A stretch of DNA of 64,000 nucleotides. It comes from Bacteroidales bacterium (GTDB taxonomy: Bacteria > Bacteroidota > Bacteroidia > Bacteroidales > UBA932). Of this stretch, positions 53,045 to 61,977 are shown in pieces. The notes beneath the pieces are model-generated. The model was not told the DNA's origin and made no database searches. It was given only the letters and a program-made list of their open reading frames with translations. The stretch lies in assembly GCA_020026275.1 (NCBI GenBank), contig JAHHQQ010000008.1:1-64000 (forward strand), given 5' to 3'. Positions within the stretch are counted from its first letter, which is position 1. Each line of letters opens with the position of its first letter. The translations under genes and the position numbers were made by a program.

Positions 53045-53075
53045 TTGCTTATCAGTGGGAATTGTCCTAATTTTG
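53045..53075 (+). promoter_or_regulatory. Promoter of the DUF4250 gene
   Basis: TTG (53045-53047), 20 bases, TAATTTTG (53068-53075) fits the Bacteroidetes promoter pattern, 27 bases before the ATG at 53102. The rest of the 52838-53101 gap shows no gene; no clear -7 box for the leftward dehydrogenase was found in it. Confidence 0.55.
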
Positions 53076-53101
53076 CATGTTCCAATAAAATTGCAGCAGA
53101 T

Positions 53102-53278
53102 ATGTCTATTCCATCAGATCCGATGATGCTTTACAGTTTCGTGAACATGAAACTGCGTGATCAATACTCTTCGTTAGATGCTTTATGTGATGATTTGGCC
53201 ATTGACAAATCTATTTTGGTCGCCAAATTGGGCGATGCGGGATTTGAATACAGTGCCGAGAACAACAAGTTTTGGTAA
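53102..53278 (+). CDS. DUF4250 protein
   Basis: This 58-residue cytoplasmic protein matches the small DUF4250 family: PSDPMMLYSFVNMKLRDQYSSLDALCDDLAID, then a C-terminal GDAGFEYSAENNKFW. The predicted helices could form a small helix-turn-helix-like fold, but no function is established. ATG 53102 gives the family length and agrees with the promoter at 53045-53075; earlier in-frame codons start before the promoter's expected transcript start. Confidence 0.8.
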   Translation: MSIPSDPMMLYSFVNMKLRDQYSSLDALCDDLAIDKSILVAKLGDAGFEYSAENNKFW

Positions 53279-53303
53279 TGGAGGGTTGCACAATAAGGCT
53301 CGG

Positions 53304-53828
53304 TTAGAAATGTATGCCGAATCTGAATCCCAGACTGTACAGTCCGATATATCGTGAGGAATGGTCGCCGGAGGGTTTGGTCCAGCAGGTAAATCGTTCG
53401 AATATAAGTGCAAGGTCAATCCCGAAGTTCCTCTGTGACTGGAAGTGGATGCCCCATTCCGGTCGCAGGAGCAATGCTTTGTTTATGGAACGATCCGGAT
53501 CTAATTTTGTGCCTATATTGACCCCAATCAACATATCCATCTTGTGTCTCATCGGTACGTAACCCTTGAAATTCCAGAAAAGAGGAATGCTCGGGTATTC
53601 TTCTCCAAGCACGGCTGAAATTCCCAAGCCGATTCCAGTGAACAGATTGCGGTTGAAGCGGATACCGTTCACGAATTCAACATTGGTGCCGCTCGCTTTT
53701 TCAGCGCCTAAATCGGCCAAGGCCAGAAAATCGACTTCTCCCTGATATCTGGAATGACTTTTATGTTGTGCTATGGAAAGGAAGGGGAACGACATCAGCA
53801 ATGTCATCATAATTATGATTTTCTTCAT
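53304..53828 (-). CDS. Small outer-membrane beta-barrel-like protein
   Basis: This 174-residue protein has a signal peptide (cleavage near SIAQ) and alternating hydrophobic/polar strands rich in Gly and aromatic residues (for example FTGIGLGISAV and IGLYSLGFRFGIHF, ending in Phe), typical of a small outer-membrane barrel. No specific family was recognised. Its start is placed at ATG 53828; a longer in-frame ATG at 53855 has a poorer signal sequence. No promoter is visible close to it, so expression may depend on read-through from the leader or RNA at 53928-54110. Confidence 0.65.
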   Translation of the reverse strand: MKKIIIMMTLLMSFPFLSIAQHKSHSRYQGEVDFLALADLGAEKASGTNVEFVNGIRFNRNLFTGIGLGISAVLGEEYPSIPLFWNFKGYVPMRHKMDMLIGVNIGTKLDPDRSINKALLLRPEWGIHFQSQRNFGIDLALIFERFTCWTKPSGDHSSRYIGLYSLGFRFGIHF

Positions 53829-53927
53829 GATAAAGGGGTTCTCGATATAGGGCACGATGCCTTTCGTAATTTCATGTCACGGTGTGACCAACAGGTGCTG
53901 ATTATGGCAAATGATGTGCCAGACCGG

Positions 53928-53960
53928 AAAAAACTAATGCTCGCTTCGCAGCGAGCATTA
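53928..53960 (-). terminator. Intrinsic terminator or attenuator upstream of the outer-membrane protein gene
   Basis: On the minus strand TAATGCTCGCT pairs perfectly over 11 bp with AGCGAGCATTA around GCGA, then G and six T (53928-53933). It lies about 100 bases before the ATG at 53828. Confidence 0.75.
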
Positions 53961-54110
53961 TACGTTTTAGTTAGTAGTGTGTGTACCCCGAAGGGTGAAA
54001 TAATGTCGGTTAGAATTTGTGAAATTCAATCAATAGGCTTAAGAATACCTTCTGGTTGAAAGATCAACGGAAGGATTTAAAAACATCAAAATTCTTAAAC
54101 GTTTTATATT
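53928..54110 (-). ncRNA. Candidate small RNA or attenuated leader
   Basis: A well-formed promoter (54117-54147) and a strong terminator (53928-53960) bound about 180 bases with no substantial open frame. The only start found near the 5' end is a 15-codon frame at 54086-54039. The transcript could be a free small RNA or a leader that controls the outer-membrane protein gene by attenuation. It was not recognised as tmRNA, SRP RNA or any other known RNA. Confidence 0.4.
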
Positions 54111-54116
54111 ATGCTT

Positions 54117-54147
54117 GCAAAGATACATATTAAAATTAAATATCCAA
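54117..54147 (-). promoter_or_regulatory. Promoter for the candidate RNA or leader
   Basis: On the minus strand TTG (54145-54147), 20 bases, TATCTTTG (54117-54124). It fits the Bacteroidetes pattern well, but the nearest gene in this direction starts 280 bases away. Confidence 0.5.
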
Positions 54148-54199
54148 CGTTTTAAGTCCAATTTTGACATTTTAGAAGTAAATCATCACAAAAAAACGT

Positions 54200-54883
54200 C
54201 TATTTGTCATCTTTTAGCAAATTTGGTCTCAATTTTTCGGTGCGGGCAATCGCCTGTTCATCCTGCCATTTGCTGATCAGTCTGGGATTGCCGCAGAGCA
54301 GGACATCAGGAACTTTCCAGCCATTGAATTCGGCAGGGCGGGTGTAGACAGGAGGGGAGACCAGTCCATCCTGAAAACTGTCGCTGAGGGCGGAGGTTTC
54401 ATCGGTGAGCACACCTGGAAGCAGCCGGATGATGGAATCGGCCAGCAGGGCGGCCGGAATTTCACCACCGCTCACGACAAAGTCGCCGACAGAGATTTCC
54501 CGGGTGATGAGATGTTCGCGTATCCTGTAATCGATGCCTTTGTAATGGCCGCATAGAATCATGATGTTGTTCTTCAGGGAAAGTTCGTTGGAAATTCCCT
54601 GGTCGAGAATTTCCCCGTCTGGAGACATATAGATGATTTCGTCATAGTCCCTTTCTGCTTTCAAGGCATTGATCTGGTTGAAGATTGGCTCAATCATCAT
54701 GACCATCCCTGCATCTCCACCATAATTGTAGTCATCTACGGTTTTTCTGGGGCCCAGTCCATATTCCCGGATATTGTGGATATGAATTTCCGCCAGACCT
54801 TTCTTGATGGCTCTTCCTACGATGGAATGGCTGAGCGGACTTTCCAGCAATTCTGGTACAACAGTAAGTATATCTATTCTCAT
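54200..54883 (-). CDS. trmD: tRNA (guanine-N1)-methyltransferase
   Basis: This 227-residue SPOUT methyltransferase makes m1G37 in tRNAs. Typical segments are RIDILTVVPELLESPLSHSIVGRA at the start, DDYNYGGDAGMVMMIEPI, the knot region ILCGHYKGIDYRI with SVGDFVVSGGE, and YTRPAEFNGWKVPDVLLCGN. Length is normal. It is not next to rimM or rplS here. It is divergent from the DUF349 gene. Confidence 0.96.
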   Translation of the reverse strand: MRIDILTVVPELLESPLSHSIVGRAIKKGLAEIHIHNIREYGLGPRKTVDDYNYGGDAGMVMMIEPIFNQINALKAERDYDEIIYMSPDGEILDQGISNELSLKNNIMILCGHYKGIDYRIREHLITREISVGDFVVSGGEIPAALLADSIIRLLPGVLTDETSALSDSFQDGLVSPPVYTRPAEFNGWKVPDVLLCGNPRLISKWQDEQAIARTEKLRPNLLKDDK

Positions 54884-54916
54884 GCGTTGTTAACGGATTA
54901 TTGATTAATAAGTTTA

Positions 54917-54924
54917 CAAAAGTA
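54917..54924 (-). promoter_or_regulatory. -7 box of trmD
   Basis: TACTTTTG on the minus strand matches TAnnTTTG, 33 bases before the trmD ATG. The -33 region is unclear. Confidence 0.4.
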
Positions 54925-54946
54925 ACTATAATTTTACTTTTATTGT

Positions 54947-54954
54947 TATATTTG
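54947..54954 (+). promoter_or_regulatory. -7 box of the DUF349-yidC unit
   Basis: TATATTTG is a full TAnnTTTG match, 86 bases before the ATG at 55041, which gives a leader of about 80 bases. No clear -33 element was seen. Confidence 0.45.
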
Positions 54955-55040
54955 CGAAATACATTCTGCCTTGGACGTATTATTTTCAAAGGCAATAACA
55001 TTGGAGCCGGAGAACACGGCCTATAAAAAATTAAAGACTT

Positions 55041-56864
55041 ATGAGTACAGAAATCATTCCTGATGCAAGCATCAATCCGGAAGTTGCGCAGACATCAGAT
55101 GTAGTCAGCGGAACTGAGGAAATCGCAGTTGTGGAGGAAGAACTTGCAGCTGCAGTCAATTTTTCAGAAAAATCATTGGCTGAACTTACCCTGCTTCTCA
55201 AGGATTTGCTTGTGAATCCAGACAAGATGAAACTCAACAAGGAGGCTGAAGCCATCAAATCAGCATTCTACAAGAGGCTTTCCAAAGAGAAGGTGGAAGC
55301 CGGTCTGGCCTTTGAGATAGAAGAGCCTTCTGAAGAAAATCCTCAGGGAATGGAAACTGGAGACGATGCAGGTCATCCTCTCGTTGCCATTGAGAAAGGG
55401 TTCAAGGAATTCTACAATCAGTATAAGAAGGAGCGTGCCGAATATAACCGCCAGATGGAAACTGAAAGAGAAGAGAATCTGGCAAAGAAAGAGGCTGTCA
55501 TTGAGGATTTGAAGAATCTTGTAGACAAGCAGGAGGATGTGAATGCCACTTTCCCGGCTTTCCGTGACATACAGGCAAGATGGAGGGAAATCGGCCGTGT
55601 CCCGGAGAACAAGTTCAGGGACATCAATGATACTTACCAGTTCTATGTCGAGCAGTTCTATGACAAGGTGCAGATCAACCGCGAAATGCGTGATCTGGAT
55701 TTCAAGAAGAATTTGGAAGCGAAGGAGAATTTCTGTGCCGCTGCCGAGAAATTGGCAGAAAGCGATAATGTCTTGGATGCTTTCCGTGAATTGCAGAAAC
55801 TGCATGAACAGTGGAAGGAATATGGCCCGGTTGCCAAAGAGTTCAGAGAGCCGATTTGGGACAGGTTCAAAGCTGCCACTTCCATCATCAATAAAAAATA
55901 TCAGGCTTACTTTGAGGAGCAGAAGGAGAAATATGCCGGGAATCTTGAAAAGAAGACCCGTCTTTGCGAGAAGGTGGAAGAAATCCTGACCAGAGATGAA
56001 ATCAAGACTTCCAACGAATGGAATTCCTTGTCCAAAGACATTGAAGACATCCAGAAAGAATGGAAGGGCATCGGCTATGCTTCCAAGAAGGAAAATCAGA
56101 AGATCTATGAGCGTTTCCGTGCGGCTTGTGACCGTTTCTATGAACGCAAGAGAGCTTTCTACAACGAATTCAAGGAGAGCATGAACGAGAATATGGAGAA
56201 GAAGTTGGCGCTTATCGAACAGGCTGAAGTCTTGAAGACCAGCACTGAATGGAAGAAGGCGACCGACCAGTTCATCAATCTCCAGAAACAATGGAAGGAA
56301 ATTGGTGCGGTTCCGCGCAAGAAATCGGAGCAGTTATGGAAACGTTTCCGTGCGGCTTGTGATGAGTTCTTCGCCGAGAGGGAGAAGAATGTCAAGCCTG
56401 AAAATGATTTTTATGGCAATTTGAAGGCAAAGAAAGCACTGATTGAAGAAATAAAATCCTATGATGGGGAGAGTTCTGACCGCGAGGCTTGTCAGGCATT
56501 TGTAGAGCGTTGGCAGAATATTGGCTTTGTTCCTTTTAAGGAAAAGGATAAAATAGCTGAAGCCTACAAGGAAGCCATGAAGGAGAAATTTCCGGAATTT
56601 TCATCCAGATCTTCGCGTGGCACCAGATCCAATGCCCGTAACAATGCATCCAGAGGCCCGAGGACAGAGAAGGATCGCTTGATGCAGAAGTACAGCAAAC
56701 TGCAGCAGGATATCGATACATATGAAAACAATATCGGTTTCTTTGCCGCGTCCAAGAGTTCAGAAGCCCTTATTGCTCAGATGACGGAACGTATTGAGGC
56801 GGCCAAAGTGGAACTCAAGTCTCTGGAGAACCAGATTCGGGAGATTGAAAAGAACGAAGAATAG
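55041..56864 (+). CDS. DUF349 repeat coiled-coil protein
   Basis: This 607-residue, highly charged, mostly helical cytoplasmic protein has five DUF349 units, each marked by a W-x-x-x-G turn (RWREIGRVP, QWKEYGPVA, EWKGIGYAS, QWKEIGAVP, RWQNIGFVP) followed by FRAACD-like helices, between about residues 170 and 520. The C-terminus is a coiled coil (about 545-607). Related proteins with this domain are linked to ribosome or RNA functions, but the role here is unknown. It lies 49 bases before yidC and probably shares its transcript. Confidence 0.85.
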   Translation: MSTEIIPDASINPEVAQTSDVVSGTEEIAVVEEELAAAVNFSEKSLAELTLLLKDLLVNPDKMKLNKEAEAIKSAFYKRLSKEKVEAGLAFEIEEPSEENPQGMETGDDAGHPLVAIEKGFKEFYNQYKKERAEYNRQMETEREENLAKKEAVIEDLKNLVDKQEDVNATFPAFRDIQARWREIGRVPENKFRDINDTYQFYVEQFYDKVQINREMRDLDFKKNLEAKENFCAAAEKLAESDNVLDAFRELQKLHEQWKEYGPVAKEFREPIWDRFKAATSIINKKYQAYFEEQKEKYAGNLEKKTRLCEKVEEILTRDEIKTSNEWNSLSKDIEDIQKEWKGIGYASKKENQKIYERFRAACDRFYERKRAFYNEFKESMNENMEKKLALIEQAEVLKTSTEWKKATDQFINLQKQWKEIGAVPRKKSEQLWKRFRAACDEFFAEREKNVKPENDFYGNLKAKKALIEEIKSYDGESSDREACQAFVERWQNIGFVPFKEKDKIAEAYKEAMKEKFPEFSSRSSRGTRSNARNNASRGPRTEKDRLMQKYSKLQQDIDTYENNIGFFAASKSSEALIAQMTERIEAAKVELKSLENQIREIEKNEE

Positions 56865-56913
56865 TGTGAATCTTTTTCGTCAAGACGAAGAATATTAATT
56901 TAACAGAATTTAA

Positions 56914-58794
56914 GTGGATAAGAACAGTATTATCGGTTTTGTACTGATTGGTCTGATTTTTTTCGGATTTACTTTCTATCAGTCAAAACAGTATGAAAAA
57001 CAGGTTGCCTATCAGGCACAGTTGGATTCGATCGCCAATGTGAAGTGTCAGGCGCAGATGCGTGCCGATTCTATAGCATACGCTCAGGCACGTATCAATG
57101 ATTCGTTGGAGAATGAGGCAGTCCGGAGAGGGGAAGTGGTCAAGAAGAAATTTGTCTACAAAGATACTTTGCTTGATGTTGCCGCATCAGCGAAAGATAC
57201 TATCCTCACCTTGCAGAATGCCAAGATGGAAGTGGCATTCAACACCAGAGGAGCACAACCTTATTCTGTCAAGTTGTTGAATTACAAGACTTACAGACAG
57301 AATGACCTGTATCTCTTCAAACCAGGGAAGAGTGAATTCAGCCATACCATCTATACTGGTGAGACCATCTCCACCAAGAATTTCACTTTCCGGACAGTGG
57401 AGCATACCGATTCTACCTTGGTTATGCGGCTTCCTTTTTCAAATGGGGGATATATCGAACAGAAGTATGTGTTGGAGAAAGATTCCTTCCATGTCAGGAA
57501 CCTGTTGTCCTTCGTCAATATGGGAGCAACTATCCCACGCAATGTAAGTTCCTTTGACACCGACTGGAACCTGACAGTTCCAAGAATGGAAAAAGGTTAC
57601 AAGAACGAAGTGCAGTATTCCAAGCTGAACTATCATTTTGTTGGCGACGACAAACCGGAAGATACCGGAATGGGCCGGAGCAATAGCAAGAGAATCGAGA
57701 ACAAATTGGACTGGTTTGCTTTCCAACAGCAATTTTTCTCCGCTATCATGAGAGCTGAGAACAACTTCTCTTCGGGAGAACTGTCTGTCAATTTCATTGC
57801 GGAAGACGATGCCGATCAGGACCTTATGAATTGTTCTGCAAAAATGAGAAACGATTTTGATCTTGCTTCAGGCAGTGCGCAGATTCCATTTGATTTCTAT
57901 TTTGGTCCGAACCACTACAATACTCTGAAGAGCTACAAGCACAAATATGAGAAGATCATTCCGCTGGGAGGCTGGATGGTGGGTTGGATTACCCGTTTCG
58001 TGATCATTCCTGTATTCAACTTCCTGCATAGGTTCATCTCCAATTTCGGTATCATCATCCTGTTGATGACCATTTTCATCAAACTGGTGGTGCTCCCGTT
58101 CGCTTACAAGTCCTATTCATCCTCTGCTAAGATGCAGGCCTTGAAACCGGAGATCGACAAACTCAATGAGAAATATCCTAGAGAACAGGATGCCATGAAG
58201 AAGCAGACGGAAATGATGGCGCTCTACCAGAGAGCAGGAATCAGTCCGATGGGAGGTTGTCTTCCAATGCTGCTCCAGTTCCCGATCTTATGGGCGATGT
58301 TCCGCTTCTTCCCAGCTTCTATCGAGTTGAGACAGCAGGGATTCCTTTGGGCAGATGACTTGAGTTCTTACGATTCCATTATCGATTTCGGGTTCAAGAT
58401 TCCGCTTTTGGGTGACCATATTTCCCTTTTCGCTCTCTTGATGGCTGTTTCCATGTTCCTTTACTCAAAGGTTACAGCAGGCAGCCAGATGTCCGGAAAT
58501 GACCCGAATGCCAAGATGATGCGTTTCATGAGCATTTGGATGATGCCGATTATGATGTACTTCATCTGTAACAGCCTGTCATCCGGATTGAGCTACTATT
58601 ATCTGTTGTCCAACCTTATCACCATGCTGGAAACCTGGATTATCCGCAAATGGTTCATCCATCCTGAGGAAATCCTTGCCAAGGTGAGAGCCAATGCCGG
58701 CAAGAAGGCGCCAAAGAGCAAATGGCAACTGAAGCTCGAAGAGGCCCAGAGAATGCAGGAGCAGATGATGAGAGAACAGAACAAGAAGAAGTAA
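56914..58794 (+). CDS. yidC: Membrane protein insertase YidC
   Basis: This 626-residue inner-membrane insertase works alone or with SecYEG. It has an N-terminal helix (about 5-22), a large periplasmic beta domain (about 60-340), and the conserved C-terminal five-helix core from about 350 (FGIIILLMTIFIKLVVLPFAYKSY; GISPMGGCLPMLLQFPILWAMFRFFP). It ends in a basic tail. It starts at GTG (56914), the only start fitting the conserved MDKNSIIGF beginning. Confidence 0.96.
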   Translation: MDKNSIIGFVLIGLIFFGFTFYQSKQYEKQVAYQAQLDSIANVKCQAQMRADSIAYAQARINDSLENEAVRRGEVVKKKFVYKDTLLDVAASAKDTILTLQNAKMEVAFNTRGAQPYSVKLLNYKTYRQNDLYLFKPGKSEFSHTIYTGETISTKNFTFRTVEHTDSTLVMRLPFSNGGYIEQKYVLEKDSFHVRNLLSFVNMGATIPRNVSSFDTDWNLTVPRMEKGYKNEVQYSKLNYHFVGDDKPEDTGMGRSNSKRIENKLDWFAFQQQFFSAIMRAENNFSSGELSVNFIAEDDADQDLMNCSAKMRNDFDLASGSAQIPFDFYFGPNHYNTLKSYKHKYEKIIPLGGWMVGWITRFVIIPVFNFLHRFISNFGIIILLMTIFIKLVVLPFAYKSYSSSAKMQALKPEIDKLNEKYPREQDAMKKQTEMMALYQRAGISPMGGCLPMLLQFPILWAMFRFFPASIELRQQGFLWADDLSSYDSIIDFGFKIPLLGDHISLFALLMAVSMFLYSKVTAGSQMSGNDPNAKMMRFMSIWMMPIMMYFICNSLSSGLSYYYLLSNLITMLETWIIRKWFIHPEEILAKVRANAGKKAPKSKWQLKLEEAQRMQEQMMREQNKKK

Positions 58795-58825
58795 GCTGCT
58801 GAACAGAAAAGATCTGTAGTAGAAT

Positions 58826-59482
58826 ATGATTGAAGATAGAATTCTATCCATAAAAAAAGAACTGCCACCAAGAACAAAACTGGTGGCAGTTTCTAAATTC
58901 CACCCTGTCTCCGCCATTGAAGAGGCCTATCGGGCAGGGCAGAGGCTGTTCGGCGAAAGCCGGCCCCAGGAATTGAAAGCCAAGGCGGAAAGTCTGCCTT
59001 CCGATATCCAATGGCATTTCATCGGCCATCTCCAGACCAACAAATTGAAGATGGTTTTGCCTTATGCAGCTCTTGTCCAGTCCATTGATTCTCTTCATCT
59101 TCTGGAAGCGGTCAATGAATGGGGAGAACACAATGGCAATACCATTTCCTGCCTGCTGGAACTCCATTTGGGGGCAGAGGAAACCAAACAGGGATTTACC
59201 GAAGACGAAATACGCGACACGTTGCGACGTGCCGGAGAATTCGGACGAATCCGCTTCTGCGGACTCATGGGAATGGCGACCCACACGGACGAGGAAGACC
59301 TGATCCGTCAGGATTTCGCTCACATCCGGGCTTTCAAGCAGGAACTGGAACAGAGCCATCCTGAGCTGGAAGATTTCACGGAACTGTCCATCGGCATGTC
59401 CGGAGATTGGAAGATCGCCCTGGAATACGGTGCCACTTTCGTGAGGATCGGTACCTATATCTTCGGTCCGAGAAATTATTGA
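58826..59482 (+). CDS. YggS-family pyridoxal-phosphate homeostasis protein
   Basis: This 218-residue single-domain PLP-binding TIM barrel has no known catalytic activity; it balances PLP supply. The PLP Lys is in LVAVSKFHP near residue 24. WHFIGHLQTNK and the phosphate-binding SIGMSGDWKIALEYGATFVRIGTYIFG near the C-terminus match the family. The usual GENRVQE appears as GESRPQE, a small variation. It begins 31 bases after yidC. Confidence 0.9.
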   Translation: MIEDRILSIKKELPPRTKLVAVSKFHPVSAIEEAYRAGQRLFGESRPQELKAKAESLPSDIQWHFIGHLQTNKLKMVLPYAALVQSIDSLHLLEAVNEWGEHNGNTISCLLELHLGAEETKQGFTEDEIRDTLRRAGEFGRIRFCGLMGMATHTDEEDLIRQDFAHIRAFKQELEQSHPELEDFTELSIGMSGDWKIALEYGATFVRIGTYIFGPRNY

Positions 59483-59500
59483 CAAGAAAACGAGTTGAAT

Positions 59501-59533
59501 GAACTCCGGAAATGCTAGCGCGTCTCCGGAGTT
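59501..59533 (+). terminator. Terminator after the YggS-family gene
   Basis: GAACTCCGGA pairs perfectly with TCCGGAGTTC, followed by a TTCTGTTTT tail. Confidence 0.65.
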
Positions 59534-59641
59534 CTTCTGTTTTCCGGTTTCCGGTCAAAAGTTACACTTGTACGGCTCAATTGTTGTTTTCCATAGATTT
59601 ATTCGTATATTGAAAACCAATACTAAAATTGAATAGGAATT

Positions 59642-60193
59642 ATGACATTAACAATCATTATCGTTGTCGCAGTCGTCGCCATCCTCTTTATGTGGGGAGT
59701 CGGCGTACAGAACAAACTTGTCAAATCAGATGAATTCTGCAAGAACTCTCTCAAACAGATAAATGTCCAGCAGATCAGCCGTTTCGATGCCATCAAGTCA
59801 TTGGTCAAGCTGGCCCGTGAATATGCGCAGGTCGAAGCCGACAATCTGTCCAAAGTCATTGCATCCCGTCAGATGACCGTTTCCGCCAATCCTTCCGCCA
59901 AGGAAGTGGACGGCAACGAGGCCTTCCTGACCCAGATGTCCAGCAAACTCTTCGCCTTGGCAGAGCAGTATCCTGACCTGAAAGCCAACACCAATTACAA
60001 TCAGGCCATGTCCAGCATCAAGGAGTATGAAGAGAATGTCCGTCTGAGCCGTATGACGTTCAACGACAGCGTCACCCGTTACAACAACAATGTGAGGATG
60101 TTCCCAGCCAGCCTGATCGCCGGCATGCTCGGTTTCTCCCAGAGAGAATATCTTGAGGAGGACAAGAGCAGAACAGAATTCCCTGAAATCTAA
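59642..60193 (+). CDS. lemA: LemA family protein
   Basis: This 183-residue protein has an N-terminal membrane helix (about 3-20) and a four-helix cytoplasmic or periplasmic bundle typical of LemA (VKSDEFCKNSLKQINVQQISRFDAIKSLVKLAREY; YNQAMSSIKEYEENVRLSRMTFNDSVTRYNNNVRMFP). Its function is unclear; it is often encoded with the Gly-rich DUF2207/TPM membrane proteins, as here. Confidence 0.92.
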   Translation: MTLTIIIVVAVVAILFMWGVGVQNKLVKSDEFCKNSLKQINVQQISRFDAIKSLVKLAREYAQVEADNLSKVIASRQMTVSANPSAKEVDGNEAFLTQMSSKLFALAEQYPDLKANTNYNQAMSSIKEYEENVRLSRMTFNDSVTRYNNNVRMFPASLIAGMLGFSQREYLEEDKSRTEFPEI

Positions 60194-60202
60194 TTCTTTC
60201 CG

Positions 60203-60219
60203 GAGGAACTTCGTTCCTC
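60203..60219 (+). promoter_or_regulatory. Intercistronic hairpin between lemA and the DUF2207 gene
   Basis: GAGGAAC-TTC-GTTCCTC is a perfect 7-bp stem without a T-run. It may process or stabilise the shared mRNA rather than end it. Confidence 0.35.
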
Positions 60220-60252
60220 TGGAATCAAACAGCTTCGATCCTGGAAAGAATC

Positions 60253-61944
60253 ATGAAAATAGGAAAAATATTATTGGCAGTGTCAATCCTGTTGACATTG
60301 CCTTTTGGCATTTCTAATGCACAGTCAATCAACGATGTGGACGTGACTGTCCAATTGCGTCCCGACGGATCTGCCGAAATCACGCAGGTCTGGGATGCCG
60401 TGGTGGTCGACGGTACCGAATGGTACCTGCCGATCGGCAATTTGGGCGATATGACTGTTTCCAACCTCCGGGTCTGGGAAAACGGACAGGAATTCATCTC
60501 TGACGGGAACCGTTGGGATATAGAGCGCTCCTTGAGCGAGAAGGCCGGCCGCTGCGGCATTGTCCGCAAAGGAAGCGACGGGCTGGAATTGTGCTGGGGG
60601 CAAGGCTCCTACGGCCCTCACGTGTGGACTGCCAGGTTCGAGGTGACCGGACTGGTCCAGGCCCTGGAAGATGCGGATGCTTTCAACTTCATGTTCATCA
60701 ATCCCGGTCTGGTCGCACCGCCGAAGCATGCCAGGGTGATGATCAAGATGTTCCCGGGAGCGCCGCAGATTCATGCGGGGAATGCCGGTGTCTGGGCATT
60801 CGGCTTTGAGGGCTCCATCCATTTTGTCGATGGTGCGATCGTTGCCGAATCGTCCCGACCGTTCGGCTATGACAGCAAAGTCATCATCATGGCGCGTTTC
60901 GACAAGGGAATCTTCTCTCCAACCCTCGAAAGGGACATGCCGTTCGAGGAAATGAAGCAAGCCGCCTTTGAGGGCAGTTCCTACGGTTCCAATGACGAGG
61001 GAACTCCGTTCCTTCTCATCCTGATGATTGTCCTCATCTTCGGTTTCACCTTGTTCTCCCTCGTCTATGTCATCTGGGCAAAGCTCACCGGACATATCTA
61101 TCACAAAAGGGTTTTCGGTACCAGCAAGGTGGAAGGTTTCACCAGAGAGCTTCCTTTCAAGGGCGACATCATGCCGACCTGCTATATCCTCAAGAATGGT
61201 GGTACGTTGGGCGAACTGACCAAGTCCGGCAACCTTATCGGCGCTTTCCTCATGAAATGGATCATGGACGGAGTGGTTTCTGTCCGCAAGTCTTCCCACA
61301 ATTCCGATGAAGCGGACATTGTCTTCGCAGGAGGAAAGGAACTGGAATCCGGTTATGAGTCTGAAATCAAGCTCTACAACATGATCAGGGAGGCCGCCGG
61401 CTCCAATCTCATTTTGGAGAGGTCCGAACTGAAGCGTTGGGCGGACCATCATTACAAGCAGCTGGTCGGATGGCCGGATGAGGTCTCTGGTGACGGTTTC
61501 GCCGCTTTGGCCAAAGGACATTATGCCCAGACTATCCGCTCTCTCAATCCGGAAGGACAGAAAGAGGCCGTCAAGGTGGTGCAGTTCAAGAATTTCCTGA
61601 AGGATTTCACCCTGGTGGCAGAAAGAGGCGCCATTGAGGTGAAGCTGTGGAAACAGTACCTGGTCTTCGCGCAGCTCTACGGTATCGCTGACCGGGTTGC
61701 CAAGCAGTTCCGGAAACTGTATCCGGCAGAGTTTGAATCACTGGTGGAAGAAGTCGGCATGGCATCCGATATGGATTTCCTCACGACCATCATGTATATC
61801 AACCTGCTCAGCCGTCGGACCTCGGCTTCTGCCATCAATGCCAAGGCGGAGGCGGAAGCACGTGACATGGGCGGCGGCGGATTCAGCTCCTTTGGGGGCG
61901 GCGGTGGCTTCTCCGGAGGTGGTTTCGGTGGCGGCAGCCGCTAA
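60253..61944 (+). CDS. DUF2207 membrane protein
   Basis: This 563-residue protein has a signal peptide (cleavage near SNAQ), an extracytoplasmic beta domain of DUF2207 type (about 24-240, INDVDVTVQLRPDGSAEITQVWD), one strong membrane helix (about 254-277, LLILMIVLIFGFTLFSLVYVIW), a large C-terminal cytoplasmic part, and a final Gly-rich stretch (GGGGFSSFGGGGG) that is characteristic. It pairs with lemA 60 bases upstream, a common association in bacteria whose role is still unclear. Confidence 0.85.
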   Translation: MKIGKILLAVSILLTLPFGISNAQSINDVDVTVQLRPDGSAEITQVWDAVVVDGTEWYLPIGNLGDMTVSNLRVWENGQEFISDGNRWDIERSLSEKAGRCGIVRKGSDGLELCWGQGSYGPHVWTARFEVTGLVQALEDADAFNFMFINPGLVAPPKHARVMIKMFPGAPQIHAGNAGVWAFGFEGSIHFVDGAIVAESSRPFGYDSKVIIMARFDKGIFSPTLERDMPFEEMKQAAFEGSSYGSNDEGTPFLLILMIVLIFGFTLFSLVYVIWAKLTGHIYHKRVFGTSKVEGFTRELPFKGDIMPTCYILKNGGTLGELTKSGNLIGAFLMKWIMDGVVSVRKSSHNSDEADIVFAGGKELESGYESEIKLYNMIREAAGSNLILERSELKRWADHHYKQLVGWPDEVSGDGFAALAKGHYAQTIRSLNPEGQKEAVKVVQFKNFLKDFTLVAERGAIEVKLWKQYLVFAQLYGIADRVAKQFRKLYPAEFESLVEEVGMASDMDFLTTIMYINLLSRRTSASAINAKAEAEARDMGGGGFSSFGGGGGFSGGGFGGGSR

Positions 61945-61949
61945 GACGC

Positions 61950-61976
61950 AAAAAAAGACTGGGCCAGTCTTTTTTA
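61950..61976. terminator. Bidirectional terminator
   Basis: AAAAAAGACTG and CAGTCTTTTTT pair around GGGC, between the DUF2207 and lpxB genes, which are convergent. Confidence 0.8.
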
Positions 61977-61977
61977 T

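Noticed and set aside
53754..54059. Rightward frame of 101 codons across the outer-membrane protein start and the candidate RNA
   Set aside because: It runs antisense through a signal peptide and a terminator hairpin and resembles no protein.
55260..56291. Long open frame antisense to the DUF349 gene (343 codons), rich in Leu and Phe
   Set aside because: It is the complement of Glu/Lys-rich coiled-coil codons, which gives false hydrophobic frames.
60325..61521. Long open frame antisense to the DUF2207 gene (398 codons)
   Set aside because: No motif or signal, and the sense protein is complete.
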